Assembly: GCF_016598535.1 (NCBI RefSeq)
Contig: NZ_CP066779.1
Span: 3,038,001-3,102,000, forward strand
Origin: Rhodococcus sp. P-2
GTDB lineage: Bacteria; Actinomycetota; Actinomycetes; Mycobacteriales; Mycobacteriaceae
Length of the DNA: 64,000 bases
Direction: 5' to 3'
How positions within the stretch are numbered: the first letter of the stretch is position 1; the number at the start of each line of letters is the position of its first letter. Of this stretch, positions 33,628 through 41,700 are shown one piece after another. A program made the position numbers and the translations under genes. Below the pieces are notes generated by a model. The model was given only the letters and a program-made list of their open reading frames with translations, was not told the DNA's origin and ran no database searches.

Positions 33628-34248
33628 TCAGCGCGCTTCGAGCGCGATCTTCGCTCCGAATCCTAGGAGAACTGTTCCGGTTATGCGCTCGAGTGCCTGT
33701 CGCACTCGGGGCTTCTCGAAGGTGCTACGCGCCCGCGAGAGAAGGACCACGTAGCCACTGAGCCACACGATGGTGATGGCTGCATGGATGAGCACCAGCA
33801 GCGCAAGCGATGGTCCCGTCGGCCATCCGGCCGGAACCAACTGAGGCAGCAGTCCGGTGTAGAAGACGGCGATCTTGGGGTTGAGCAGGTTGGTGGTAAA
33901 GCCCGTCTTCCATGTCCCGGCCTTCGGCGCGCGCGGGGCGTCGGCATTGTGTTGCGTCCGTGAGGTCCGGCTCTCCCACAGTGCTCGCACACCGAGATAG
34001 ATCAAGTAGGCAGCACCGGCGAGCTTGACCACGGTGTACGCCTCGGCCGACGCGGCCAGGATCGCTGAAAGCCCGAGGACAGTCAGCAGACCCCACACCA
34101 GAAGGCCCGAGACGATGCCGGCCGCTACCCGGAAACCGGCGGATCTGCCCGCGCCGAGAGCTGCCTGCGTCACGACGGCCATGTCCGGCCCCGGGACCAG
34201 AGTCAGTAGGGCGAGCACGGCTGTGGCGGCGAGCAGAGCGGTCAGCAT
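33628..34248 (-). CDS. LysE/RhtB-family amino-acid exporter
   Basis: 206 aa, six predicted TM helices. The start (MLTALLAATAVLALLTLVPGPDMAVVTQAALGAGRSAGFRVAAGI) contains the family PGPDM motif; the GxxxFNLLNPK region reads FTTNLLNPKIAVFY. I chose the ATG at 34248; a frame extending to 34392 lies in the intergenic region that carries DnaA boxes and adds non-hydrophobic residues. These exporters relieve excess amino acids or related metabolites. Divergent from the mycolyltransferase gene. Confidence 0.86.
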   Translation of the reverse strand: MLTALLAATAVLALLTLVPGPDMAVVTQAALGAGRSAGFRVAAGIVSGLLVWGLLTVLGLSAILAASAEAYTVVKLAGAAYLIYLGVRALWESRTSRTQHNADAPRAPKAGTWKTGFTTNLLNPKIAVFYTGLLPQLVPAGWPTGPSLALLVLIHAAITIVWLSGYVVLLSRARSTFEKPRVRQALERITGTVLLGFGAKIALEAR

Positions 34249-34382
34249 GCAACAAGTATGAAGTCGGGGTGGGGAGCGAAGTCGGGCGGTGGTGTCGTGC
34301 CTGTGAACAAAGAGTGGCGCCGCGGTGTGAACTGCATGGACACGCCCGGAAACCGGCGTCTCGTCAGCACAGTTCGACAAAG

Positions 34383-34391
34383 TTATGCACA
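34383..34391 (+). promoter_or_regulatory. DnaA box 1 (TTATGCACA)
   Basis: Matches TTATNCACA, the accepted bacterial DnaA-box consensus. First of four in the same orientation. Confidence 0.6.
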
Positions 34392-34448
34392 CTGTGGGGA
34401 ACCGGAACGATGCAGGTAGAAGGAATACCTCTGTTGTAATTCATCCTT

Positions 34449-34457
34449 TTGTCCACA
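34449..34457 (+). promoter_or_regulatory. DnaA box 2 (TTGTCCACA)
   Basis: Matches the high-GC actinobacterial DnaA box TT(G/A)TCCACA. Starts 66 bp after box 1. Confidence 0.62.
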
Positions 34458-34459
34458 GG

Positions 34460-34468
34460 TTATGCACA
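34460..34468 (+). promoter_or_regulatory. DnaA box 3 (TTATGCACA)
   Basis: Same sequence as box 1, starting 11 bp after box 2, so two DnaA molecules could bind side by side on one helix face. Confidence 0.62.
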
Positions 34469-34492
34469 ACTGGGAAGTGGATGTGAATGAAG

Positions 34493-34501
34493 TTATCCAC
34501 A
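34493..34501 (+). promoter_or_regulatory. DnaA box 4 (TTATCCACA, perfect consensus)
   Basis: Exact match to the strong DnaA box. Starts 33 bp after box 3 and 147 bp before the mycolyltransferase start. Confidence 0.68.
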
Positions 34502-34647
34502 CCTGTGTGTGCATCGGTGGAGAACTGTCCAACTCCATTGGATACCCGCGAGTAATAAATCCCAACCAGTGGGTTGACCCCGGGACGTTCGTCCTGTCCA
34601 ATCGAGGGTTAGCGGTAGTCGTGCGATGCTCAGGGGGCGCTTGACGG

Positions 34648-35658
34648 ATGCGGAGATTTGGGTTTGTCGGGATTGTGTTGGTCGTGCTCGCGCTTGTCGT
34701 GGGCGCAGTTGCGTATGCCGATCCGGCGCCTGAAAACCCACCCGGAGATATGGCCGGTCAGACCGGTGCTCACATCAATCGCATAGAGCAATTGTCGCCC
34801 ACTCGCAGTGCCGTGTTCGTCGAGTCGCCGGCCATGCGACGCGAGGTGCAAGTGCAAGTTCTGCATCCAGTGACCAGTGCCGGTTCGCGTCCGTCCTTCT
34901 ACCTGCTCGACGGAGTAAGTGCCGGTTCGGAATCCGGGTACTCCGAGAGCACCTGGACCCAGAAGACCGACATCGAAACGTTTTTCGCCGACAAGAACGT
35001 CAACGTCGTTCTCCCCGTGGGCGGTACCGGCAGTTTCTACACCAACTGGAAGAACGACGATCCGAACCTCGGTGTGAACAAGTGGGAATCGTTTCTCGCT
35101 GAAGAGCTTCCGGCGTTGATCGATTCTGCGTTCTCCGGAAACGGGACGAATGTGGTCGGTGGGGTGTCCATGGGTGCGCTCGGCGCGGCCAACCTCGTCA
35201 CGCATCACCCGAAGCTCTACACCGGATTAGCCTCGTACAGCGGCTGTCTCGACAACTCCGAGTCGTCTTCGCAGGATTCCGTGCGGCTGACCGTGGCCAG
35301 TAAGGCAGGCGACGCCACCAACATGTGGGGCCCGGCATCGGACCCCGACTGGCAAAAGCACGACCCGTCCACCAACGCGGAAACGCTGCGTGGGAAGACG
35401 ATCTACGTTTCTTCCGGCACGGGCGCGCCCGGAGAGTACGACAACGTCTTCACGCCGAGTGGACTGCAGACTGCCATCGAAGGCGGACCGCTCGAGGCGC
35501 TTGCCAACACGTGTACACAACTGTTCGAAGCGAGGTTGGGGGAGTTGTCAATTCCCGCAGTGTTCGCGTATCGAAACGACGGCACCCATTCATGGCCGTA
35601 CTGGCAAGACGCGCTTCACGATTCCTGGCCGACAGTGAAGACCGCCCTGGGAATGTGA
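34648..35658 (+). CDS. Secreted antigen-85-type mycolyltransferase/esterase
   Basis: 336 aa alpha/beta hydrolase. Signal peptide 1-24 (FVGIVLVVLALVVGAVAYA). The nucleophile elbow GGVSMGALGA places the catalytic Ser at 174; the Asp/Glu region follows and the catalytic His is in NDGTHSWPYWQDAL, a typical Ag85 ending. The early YLLDGVSAGSESGYSEST and VVLPVGGTGSFYTNW blocks also match. Ag85/Cmt enzymes transfer mycolates to trehalose and arabinogalactan outside the cytoplasmic membrane. The ATG follows AGGGGG. Upstream lies the DnaA-box cluster. Confidence 0.88.
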   Translation: MRRFGFVGIVLVVLALVVGAVAYADPAPENPPGDMAGQTGAHINRIEQLSPTRSAVFVESPAMRREVQVQVLHPVTSAGSRPSFYLLDGVSAGSESGYSESTWTQKTDIETFFADKNVNVVLPVGGTGSFYTNWKNDDPNLGVNKWESFLAEELPALIDSAFSGNGTNVVGGVSMGALGAANLVTHHPKLYTGLASYSGCLDNSESSSQDSVRLTVASKAGDATNMWGPASDPDWQKHDPSTNAETLRGKTIYVSSGTGAPGEYDNVFTPSGLQTAIEGGPLEALANTCTQLFEARLGELSIPAVFAYRNDGTHSWPYWQDALHDSWPTVKTALGM

Positions 35659-35678
35659 ACTGGACTGCGAGCTGAGAA

Positions 35679-36548
35679 CTACTCGGCCAGTGCCAGTTCG
35701 AGCAACTGGAGGGCGCCGTCACGGGTCTGCGCAGCCGCGATGAACCCCGCCTTGTGGCAGAACACCGAACCGTCGACGCCCGTCTCGGCAGCAAGGTCCG
35801 AGCCGTTCAGGCCGCGCCACGGCTCCGGCAACAGCTTTCGTGAACCGAACTTGGAGTCCGCAGGCTTGACCGTCTGGATCGACCAGCCGCCGTTGGTGTT
35901 CGGGAAGATGGTGAACAGAAGTTCCGGCTGGGCCGACGCGGCGCGGCCGTGGGGAACGAAGCGTTCCAGCACGACGAAGCGCGGATCCGACGCTTTCTCG
36001 TAGGTCTCGGTGAACTCACGCTCGGCTGCAGCGTCGCCGGCGTACTTGGCGCGCAGGCGAATCAAGACCTGAGTTGCGAGAACCACGGCCAGCTCGAACT
36101 GGGTGTCGAACTCCTCGTCGGTGGACGAGATCGGGTTGAACAGGTCCAGTACCGAGGACAGATCAAAAGGCTTGGTGCCGTAGTCGTTGAGGGTGTAGAT
36201 CTCCTGGCCGTTGTCGACGGCGTCGATGCCCTCGACCAGACGACTGTCGATTCGGCGAAAAACGGAGGCGTCGCCTTCACAGAACTGCAGGCCGTATTCC
36301 TGCCAGAGCAGACCGAAGGCGGAGTACAGGATGCCGTTGCTGCGCTCGCCGGCATCGCGCTGATGATGGTCGAAGCGACCCTCGGCCGGGTTGTAGCGAC
36401 CGCCGACGTCGAGCACGATGTCCGCGCTGTCGAGGACGGACTCGTCACGGCTGCGAACGACGGTGGCGTCGGGGTACAGCTGCTTGAGCAGCGATACGCC
36501 GAAGACGTCGTCTGCATGGAACTTGCCGTTATGGGTCGCGATGATCAC
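35679..36548 (-). CDS. MYG1-family DHH-like hydrolase/exonuclease
   Basis: 289 aa from a GTG. The opening ATHNGKFHADDVFGVSLLKQLYP carries the THxGxFHxDD metal-binding signature, followed by VLDVGGRYNPAEGRFDHHQRD with DHHQ, as in the DHH phosphoesterase relatives. Eukaryotic MYG1 has been described as a 3'-5' RNA exonuclease; bacterial members are largely unstudied. Convergent with the mycolyltransferase; 37 bp separates its start from the 5'-nucleotidase stop, so it may be in one transcript with that gene. Confidence 0.87.
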   Translation of the reverse strand: MIIATHNGKFHADDVFGVSLLKQLYPDATVVRSRDESVLDSADIVLDVGGRYNPAEGRFDHHQRDAGERSNGILYSAFGLLWQEYGLQFCEGDASVFRRIDSRLVEGIDAVDNGQEIYTLNDYGTKPFDLSSVLDLFNPISSTDEEFDTQFELAVVLATQVLIRLRAKYAGDAAAEREFTETYEKASDPRFVVLERFVPHGRAASAQPELLFTIFPNTNGGWSIQTVKPADSKFGSRKLLPEPWRGLNGSDLAAETGVDGSVFCHKAGFIAAAQTRDGALQLLELALAE

Positions 36549-36585
36549 CCGTCGAGACTAGGCAATCGAGCGCGGGGATGCCTAT

Positions 36586-38280
36586 TCAGCCGACGGTGCG
36601 GATGCGATCGGTGGCAGGTGGCGAGACCGGGGACCCGGCTGCGAACAGGGCAGTCAAGGCGTCGAGGTCGTTACCCGCACCGGTCATCTGAGTGGAGTTC
36701 TTCAGTGCGGTGAAGCCGTCCCCGCCCTCGGCGAGGAACTTGTTCACCACGACGCTGTAGACGCCGTCGGGGGCGATGTCCTGCCCGTTCAAGCGCATTT
36801 CCGAGATTCGAGAGCCCGGCGCTGCTCGCCGGTCCATGGCGTAGGTGAAGCCCGCGGACGGGGAGAGGATGCGCTCGGTAGCGGTGCCGTCGAGGTCGAT
36901 CTGGAATTGCTGTTCGAGAGCGTCCTTCAACACCGCTCCTGTGACGGAGAGCACCTCGAGGCTGTTGCCGAAGGGTTGAACACCGTAGGCCTGGCGGTAG
37001 GTGACCTGGCCGGAAGTGCCGAAGTCCAAGTCCTCGCGCATGCCGCCCGGGTTCGTCAACGCGAGTTGAGCGCCTCGTGTCGATCCGGCTGCGAGTTGAG
37101 CGTCGGCGACCAGGTTGCCGAGTGTCGATTCACCGCTGGGGACGCGGTCCCGTGTCAGATCGGCGGTGATGGTCCCCACCGGTCGCTGAGCGCTTTCCGA
37201 CGCCTCCGACCAGGCTCTGTCCGCGAGAGCCTGAATATCGGGATCCGGCGAAATATCGTGTGTCACTATCTGATTGAAAGCGGACGTCTGATCGCGAACG
37301 ACCTCGCGGGTGTTGCGATCGATGGTGACGTCTGCGACGGACACGATCCGGCCGTGCGAAGCGCCCTGCATGACGACTCTGGGATTGCCTGCGGGATCAG
37401 GGAATTCGCAGTTGTACTGCTGGTGGCTGTCGGCGGTGAAGATGACGTCGACTTTCGGTGAGGCACGCAACGCAATGTCGCGGGCCGGCCCGGACTCGAC
37501 GTTGCAATCGTTGGGTCCACCTTCGACGGCCGGTTCGTCCCCACGGTGCAGGAGGACGGTGATGGCTTTGACGCCGAAGAAGTCGAGGACGTCGGCGGTG
37601 CGGTTGATCGCTTCGACCTCGTCGCCGAACTGCAGATCGGCGATCCCGCCGGGCGTGACGATCTGCGACGTGTTGGCGGGGGAAATCGCGATGACTCCGA
37701 GCGGAATGCCGTCGACCATGTTCACGGTGAAGGGCAGCGTGGCCGGAGTGCCGTTGGTGTACGTCATGTTCGCGGCCATCAGGGGGAAGTTGGCGCCGTC
37801 GAAGGACGGGCTGAACGTGCATGCATCGACGGCGGAGCAGCCGCCGGACTGCATGCGACGGAACTCGGCGAGTCCCTTGTCCAGCTCATGATTACCGATC
37901 GCGGAAGCGTCGATCTTCATCCGGTTCAGCAGTTCGACCGTCGGCTCGTCGTTGAACATCGCCGATTCCAATGCCGACGATCCCCAGTTGTCACCGACCG
38001 AGTACAGCAGCGAGTTGGTGGCCTGACTGCGAAGCTGTGTCACGTAGGCCGCGAGGTACGCCGCGCCACCGGCCGGGGTCAGTGAGCCGTCGGCCTGCCT
38101 GATCTCGCTGCGAACACCTTCCGGCGGGCGGAGACTGCCGTGCAGATCGTTGAACGCCAACAGACGTACCGACACCGTGTCCTGGGACTGGGCGGTGGCG
38201 ACACCGCTCAGGGAGGTCGCGGTGGTGGCGAGAAGGGTTGTCGCGAGCACGGCACACGTTCGTGTCATGCGTCGCGTCAT
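36586..38280 (-). CDS. Secreted 5'-nucleotidase / UshA-type metallophosphatase
   Basis: 564 aa. Signal peptide 1-31 (twin Met-Thr-Arg start, ending VATAQSQ). The N-terminal calcineurin-like metal site: LAFNDLHGSL (DxH), SVGDNWGSS (GDN), IGNHELDKG (GNHE), LLHRGDE and FTADSHQQY. The C-terminal 5'-nucleotidase domain (NLVADAQLAA, LALTNPGGMREDL, GNSLEVLSVTG) binds the base. The expected role is salvage of external nucleotides or phosphate. The ATG at 38280 has GAGGGAG upstream; an in-frame ATG 12 nt later is possible. Confidence 0.9.
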   Translation of the reverse strand: MTRRMTRTCAVLATTLLATTATSLSGVATAQSQDTVSVRLLAFNDLHGSLRPPEGVRSEIRQADGSLTPAGGAAYLAAYVTQLRSQATNSLLYSVGDNWGSSALESAMFNDEPTVELLNRMKIDASAIGNHELDKGLAEFRRMQSGGCSAVDACTFSPSFDGANFPLMAANMTYTNGTPATLPFTVNMVDGIPLGVIAISPANTSQIVTPGGIADLQFGDEVEAINRTADVLDFFGVKAITVLLHRGDEPAVEGGPNDCNVESGPARDIALRASPKVDVIFTADSHQQYNCEFPDPAGNPRVVMQGASHGRIVSVADVTIDRNTREVVRDQTSAFNQIVTHDISPDPDIQALADRAWSEASESAQRPVGTITADLTRDRVPSGESTLGNLVADAQLAAGSTRGAQLALTNPGGMREDLDFGTSGQVTYRQAYGVQPFGNSLEVLSVTGAVLKDALEQQFQIDLDGTATERILSPSAGFTYAMDRRAAPGSRISEMRLNGQDIAPDGVYSVVVNKFLAEGGDGFTALKNSTQMTGAGNDLDALTALFAAGSPVSPPATDRIRTVG

Positions 38281-38380
38281 GCGTCGTGCTCCCTCACTCG
38301 GACCGGCTTCGAACCTCCCTGAGTGTGCCCGTCTGCCGAAACGAATTCCAGTCCTCGGCGTAACAGTTATGTATCGAGTG

Positions 38381-39457
38381 TCACGCGGTCACGCCGATGC
38401 CGGCTGCCCGCTTCGCGACGTCGGTGTTCGCGAAAGCGAGGAACGCATCGTTCTCGTGCGGATCGCCGATCGTCATCCGGACGCCCTCGGTGCCGTACTG
38501 GCGGATCAGAATGCCCGCTTCGGTACTCGCCTCGGCGAAACCGGGGGAGAGCTCTCCGAGAGGGAGGTAGACGAAGTTCGCCGACGACTCGGGGACGGTG
38601 TAGCCGGCTTCGATCAGCGCGGTTCGAACTCGCGTCCGCTCGGCGATGACGCCCTCGGTGCGGGCAAGCAGTTCGTCTGCTGCAGCCAGAGAAGCGATTG
38701 CGGCGGCCTGCGCGACAGCGCTCACGGTGAAGGGGGTGTGCACCTTGCCGAGGGCCACGATGATTTCCGGATCCGCGACCGCGTAACCCACGCGGATTCC
38801 TGCGAGGCCGTAAGCCTTCGAGAAGGTGCGCAGAACAACCACGTTGGGGCGGCTGCGGAACAGTTCGATGCCGTCGGCGTCCGAGCGTGAGTATTCGAAG
38901 TACGCCTCGTCGAGCGCTACGACGACGTGTGCCGGGACAGCGTCGAGGAAGCTTTCGAGCTCCGCCTTCGACAGCGCATTGCCGGTCGGGTTGTTGGGGT
39001 TGCAGACGAAGATCAACCGCGTGCGATCGGTGATCGCGGCCAGCATCGCATCGAGGTCGTGGCCGAAGTCCTCGGTCAGCGGAACCTTCACCGAGACGGC
39101 GTGGCCGACCTGGGTGACCACGGGGTACGCCTCGAACGATCGCCACGCGTAGATGACCTCGTCCCCCTGATCGCACGTGATCTGCACGAGTTCCTGGCAC
39201 AGCGTCACGGAGCCACAACCAGCGGCGACGTTGGCCGGCTTAACCTTCAGGAACGCGGCCAGCGCCTCGATGAGTGCGACAGCGGCATTGTCCGGGTAAC
39301 GGTTGGCATTGGCGACTGCGTCGGCGACGGCGTCACGCACACCGGGCAACGGCCCCACGGTCGTTTCGTTGCTCGCCAGTTTGATCGCACCCGGGAAATT
39401 GCGTCCGGGAACGTAGGCGGGGATAGAGGCGAGGTCGGGGCGAATGTGTGCGGTCAC
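38381..39457 (-). CDS. pat: Aromatic/histidinol-phosphate aminotransferase (HisC2/Pat)
   Basis: 358 aa fold-type-I PLP aminotransferase, syntenic type Rv3772. Residues seen: LASNETTVGP at the start, CNPNNPTGN, DEAYFEYS, the PLP-Lys in RTFSKAYGLAGIRVGY, and FVYL..VRMTIGDP with the substrate-carboxylate Arg. This group transaminates aromatic 2-oxoacids (phenylpyruvate, hydroxyphenylpyruvate), and tyrA lies elsewhere in the window at 55 kb. Start is a GTG at 39457. It is divergent from the dienelactone hydrolase gene. Confidence 0.88.
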   Translation of the reverse strand: MTAHIRPDLASIPAYVPGRNFPGAIKLASNETTVGPLPGVRDAVADAVANANRYPDNAAVALIEALAAFLKVKPANVAAGCGSVTLCQELVQITCDQGDEVIYAWRSFEAYPVVTQVGHAVSVKVPLTEDFGHDLDAMLAAITDRTRLIFVCNPNNPTGNALSKAELESFLDAVPAHVVVALDEAYFEYSRSDADGIELFRSRPNVVVLRTFSKAYGLAGIRVGYAVADPEIIVALGKVHTPFTVSAVAQAAAIASLAAADELLARTEGVIAERTRVRTALIEAGYTVPESSANFVYLPLGELSPGFAEASTEAGILIRQYGTEGVRMTIGDPHENDAFLAFANTDVAKRAAGIGVTA

Positions 39458-39518
39458 GAGTCGATTATGCGCGCACCGATGTGGTGCGTTGCGGCCGTCT
39501 GCGTGTCAGAGTTAGAAG

Positions 39519-40238
39519 ATGTCGGAAATCTTCCGGGCCACGGCGTATCTGCGCGGAGCCGAAGGGGAGGTCGCCACGGCTGTTCCACTGACGGTGGTGG
39601 AGCCGGACGGCCCGACGCGAGGCGGAATCGTCGTCTTGCACGAAGCCCGGCAGTTCAGCCCGGCTCTGCTCAATCTGATGTGCTCACTGGCCGGCGAAGG
39701 GTGGGTGAGCGTCGCACCTCACCTGTTCCATCGCGAACCCGAACACATGCAGGGCGAGGTGTTCGGTGACAACCTCTTCGCCGACTTCGACGCGACCCTC
39801 GATTGGCTCGTCGGGCGTGAAGTTCTCGCGGACACCATCGGGGTGCTCGGATTCGACGACGCCGGAACCGCTGCGATGCTCGTGGCCACCAGCCGTCCCG
39901 TCGGCGCCGCGGTGAGTGTCGCCGCCGGGGGAATCGTCGAAGCGCTGTCGGTGGATGCTCAGGCGCTCGTCGACGCGGCCACTTCCTTGCAGGCACCGTG
40001 GTTGGCGCTGTACGGCGAGGACGATCCCAGCACGCCTCGCGAACACGTGACTCTGCTCCGGGAAGCGACCGCGAAGGCCGACGTCGCGACGCTGGTAGTC
40101 AGTTACGCCGGACTGGCTCACCGGGCCGACGAGCCGCCACAGCTGTCCGAGGACGCCGACCTCGACGACCCGGATTCGGCCTCGATCATCGAAGCTCAGA
40201 CCCGGATCTTCGACTGGTTCGACAGTCACCTGCGGTAA
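39519..40238 (+). CDS. Dienelactone hydrolase family protein
   Basis: 239 aa alpha/beta hydrolase. It has EVATAVPLTVVEPDGPTRGGIVVLHEARQF with the family Glu-rich oxyanion segment, then GVLGFDDAGTAAMLVA at the nucleophile elbow. The elbow reads GFDDAG where active enzymes have GxCxGG or GxSxGG, so the catalytic Cys/Ser is missing. LYGEDDPSTPREH gives the Asp, and AGLAHRADEPP the His. It may therefore not be a working hydrolase. Start ATG at 39519. Confidence 0.8.
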   Translation: MSEIFRATAYLRGAEGEVATAVPLTVVEPDGPTRGGIVVLHEARQFSPALLNLMCSLAGEGWVSVAPHLFHREPEHMQGEVFGDNLFADFDATLDWLVGREVLADTIGVLGFDDAGTAAMLVATSRPVGAAVSVAAGGIVEALSVDAQALVDAATSLQAPWLALYGEDDPSTPREHVTLLREATAKADVATLVVSYAGLAHRADEPPQLSEDADLDDPDSASIIEAQTRIFDWFDSHLR

Positions 40239-40334
40239 GTCGGCAAAACAAGGCGCTGACCACACGTTTTGCCTTTGGTGGCGAAGGGTGTGTAATCTTT
40301 CGATCCGGCGGTCCGAAAGGATCGGAACCCCCAG

Positions 40335-40426
40335 GGAGGCGTGCCAGAGCGGCCGAATGGGACTCACTGCTAATGAGTTGTCCCTTTTACGAGGGACCGG
40401 AGGTTCAAATCCTCTCGCCTCCGCCA
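40335..40426 (+). tRNA. tRNA-Ser (anticodon GCU)
   Basis: Acceptor GGAGGCG/CGCCTCC pairs fully. The anticodon stem ACTCA/TGAGT has loop CTGCTAA with anticodon GCT, reading AGC/AGU. Long variable arm, GGTTCAAATCC T-loop, and an encoded CCA. Confidence 0.97.
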
Positions 40427-40508
40427 AGCCGGTGATTTTGACCGGCGGGTTAGAAATGATAGAAATTACGACGGCAGGATACGCAAGACCTGCTGGACAA
40501 CAGAACAT

Positions 40509-40581
40509 GCGCCCGTAGCTCAACGGATAGAGCACTTGACTACGGATCAAGAGGTTAGGGGTTCGAATCCCTTCGGGCGCA
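40509..40581 (+). tRNA. tRNA-Arg (anticodon ACG)
   Basis: Acceptor GCGCCCG/CGGGCGC pairs fully. Anticodon stem TTGA/TCAA with loop CTACGGA, anticodon ACG, whose A34 is normally deaminated to inosine by TadA, also encoded here (56636). Discriminator A; no CCA is encoded. Confidence 0.97.
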
Positions 40582-40588
40582 CAAGAAA

Positions 40589-40619
40589 GAAGGTCACAGA
40601 CTCCCGGTCTGTGGCCTTC
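40589..40619 (+). terminator. Terminator after tRNA-Arg
   Basis: GAAGGTCACAGAC pairs with GTCTGTGGCCTTC (one T-G pair) around TCCCG and is followed by TTTTG. It ends the tRNA transcription unit. Confidence 0.88.
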
Positions 40620-40768
40620 TTTTGTTGTGGCACATTCGTAGTTTCTGAATGTGTGTGACGTCACCTCGGCGAATTTCGGGCGGTGATCCTCGCGATCGTA
40701 GGAACCGACAACCGATCCCCGCGACCTATGCTTTCTCCGGAGCAGCCGCGCGAACCGAGGAGAACCCG

Positions 40769-41545
40769 TTGGAGACCGTCGACAGTCGGACGCTCCCGGT
40801 CTACTCGGCCGGGGCGGTCGAGGTGCCCTTTGTCATCGCGGGCATGGACGAGCTCGTTTCCCGCGAGACCCGGTGGGAGGCGCACTCGCACCCGACCCAC
40901 GAGTTGTTGTGGAACGAGCGGGGAGCGTCGAGCGCCACGGTGGGGTCACGAACCTGGACGATCACACCGACGGTCGGTCTGTGGATGCCTGCCGGTGTCC
41001 TGCACTCGGCGATCGCACCCGCCGGCACCTGGTATCGGGCCGCTCAGCTCGACATCGCGTCAGTTCCTTCTCTGTCCGACGTGCCGGTGGCGATCGAGGT
41101 CACTCCGCTGCTGCGGAATCTCCTCGAGCGACTGGCAGACGATTCACTCGGAACCTCCTCCCGCTCGCTCACGGAGCAGATGGTGATCGACGTGCTGGCA
41201 CCGTCGCCGAACGAGTTGCTGGTTCTGGTGCCGGACTCGGCGCTTCTGAAACCCATCGTCGACGCGATCGGTGACGATCCGAGTGACATGCGCACGCTGT
41301 CCGACTGGGCAAGGCTGCTCGGCGTCAGCCCGCGAACCATCACCCGGGTATTTCGGTCGGAGACCGGGATGAGTTTCGGACAGTGGGTCTCGGCGGTGCG
41401 GGCCCAACGGGCCGTGACCCTTCTTGCGCACGGCTTGGATCTGCAAGAGGTTGCCGAGCGGGTGGGATACCACTCGACCAGTGCGTTCGGGGCTGCTTTT
41501 CGACGCACCACAGGGGCTACGCCAGGGATGTTCCGGGCCAGCTGA
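40769..41545 (+). CDS. AraC/XylS-family transcriptional regulator
   Basis: 258 aa from a TTG at 40769, chosen because GAGGAG lies 6 nt before it; upstream in-frame sequence to 40649 is not domain-like. N-terminal cupin-type effector domain (RWEAHSHPTHELLWNERGASSATVG, WMPAGVLHSAIAPAG). C-terminal double HTH: LSDWARLLGVSPRTITRVFRSETGMSFGQWVSAVRAQRAVTLLAHG and LQEVAERVGYHSTSAFGAAFRRTTGATPGMFR. It lies 155 bp before the siderophore-uptake operon on the same strand and could activate it on sensing siderophore, as several AraC-type regulators do. Confidence 0.87.
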   Translation: METVDSRTLPVYSAGAVEVPFVIAGMDELVSRETRWEAHSHPTHELLWNERGASSATVGSRTWTITPTVGLWMPAGVLHSAIAPAGTWYRAAQLDIASVPSLSDVPVAIEVTPLLRNLLERLADDSLGTSSRSLTEQMVIDVLAPSPNELLVLVPDSALLKPIVDAIGDDPSDMRTLSDWARLLGVSPRTITRVFRSETGMSFGQWVSAVRAQRAVTLLAHGLDLQEVAERVGYHSTSAFGAAFRRTTGATPGMFRAS

Positions 41546-41625
41546 TGGCCATCTCAGCCTGACTCGATCGCTACACAGGGTGTCCCAAACACGCGATTGC
41601 GCCACAATGCTCTCCCGTATACGGT

Positions 41626-41644
41626 TTAGGCAAACCTCACCTAA
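41626..41644 (+). promoter_or_regulatory. Iron box (IdeR/DtxR-type operator)
   Basis: TTAGGCAAACCTCACCTAA has perfect outer half-sites TTAGG and CCTAA at the 19-bp spacing of the IdeR box; by my count 14 of 19 positions fit the palindromic consensus. A possible -10 (TATACG, 41618-41623) is directly upstream, so bound repressor would block the operon when iron is plentiful. Confidence 0.75.
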
Positions 41645-41700
41645 GTGCCTTTTCGAGCCGGGTTGAGGGCCGTACCCCTACTCGAGAGAGTTCAGTTTTC

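Larger units (their letters stand above)
34249..34647. other. Divergent intergenic region with clustered DnaA boxes
   Basis: 399 bp between lysE-type and mycolyltransferase starts. It has no credible gene but holds four same-strand DnaA-box matches and one weaker reverse-strand match (TTCCCCACA complement, 34393-34401). Local composition is AT-richer (34430-34500). It must also contain promoters for both flanking genes. Confidence 0.6.

Noticed and set aside
34383..34501. Chromosomal origin oriC at the DnaA-box cluster
   Set aside because: dnaA, dnaN and rpmH are absent and no AT-rich unwinding element is evident; kept only as a DnaA-binding cluster.
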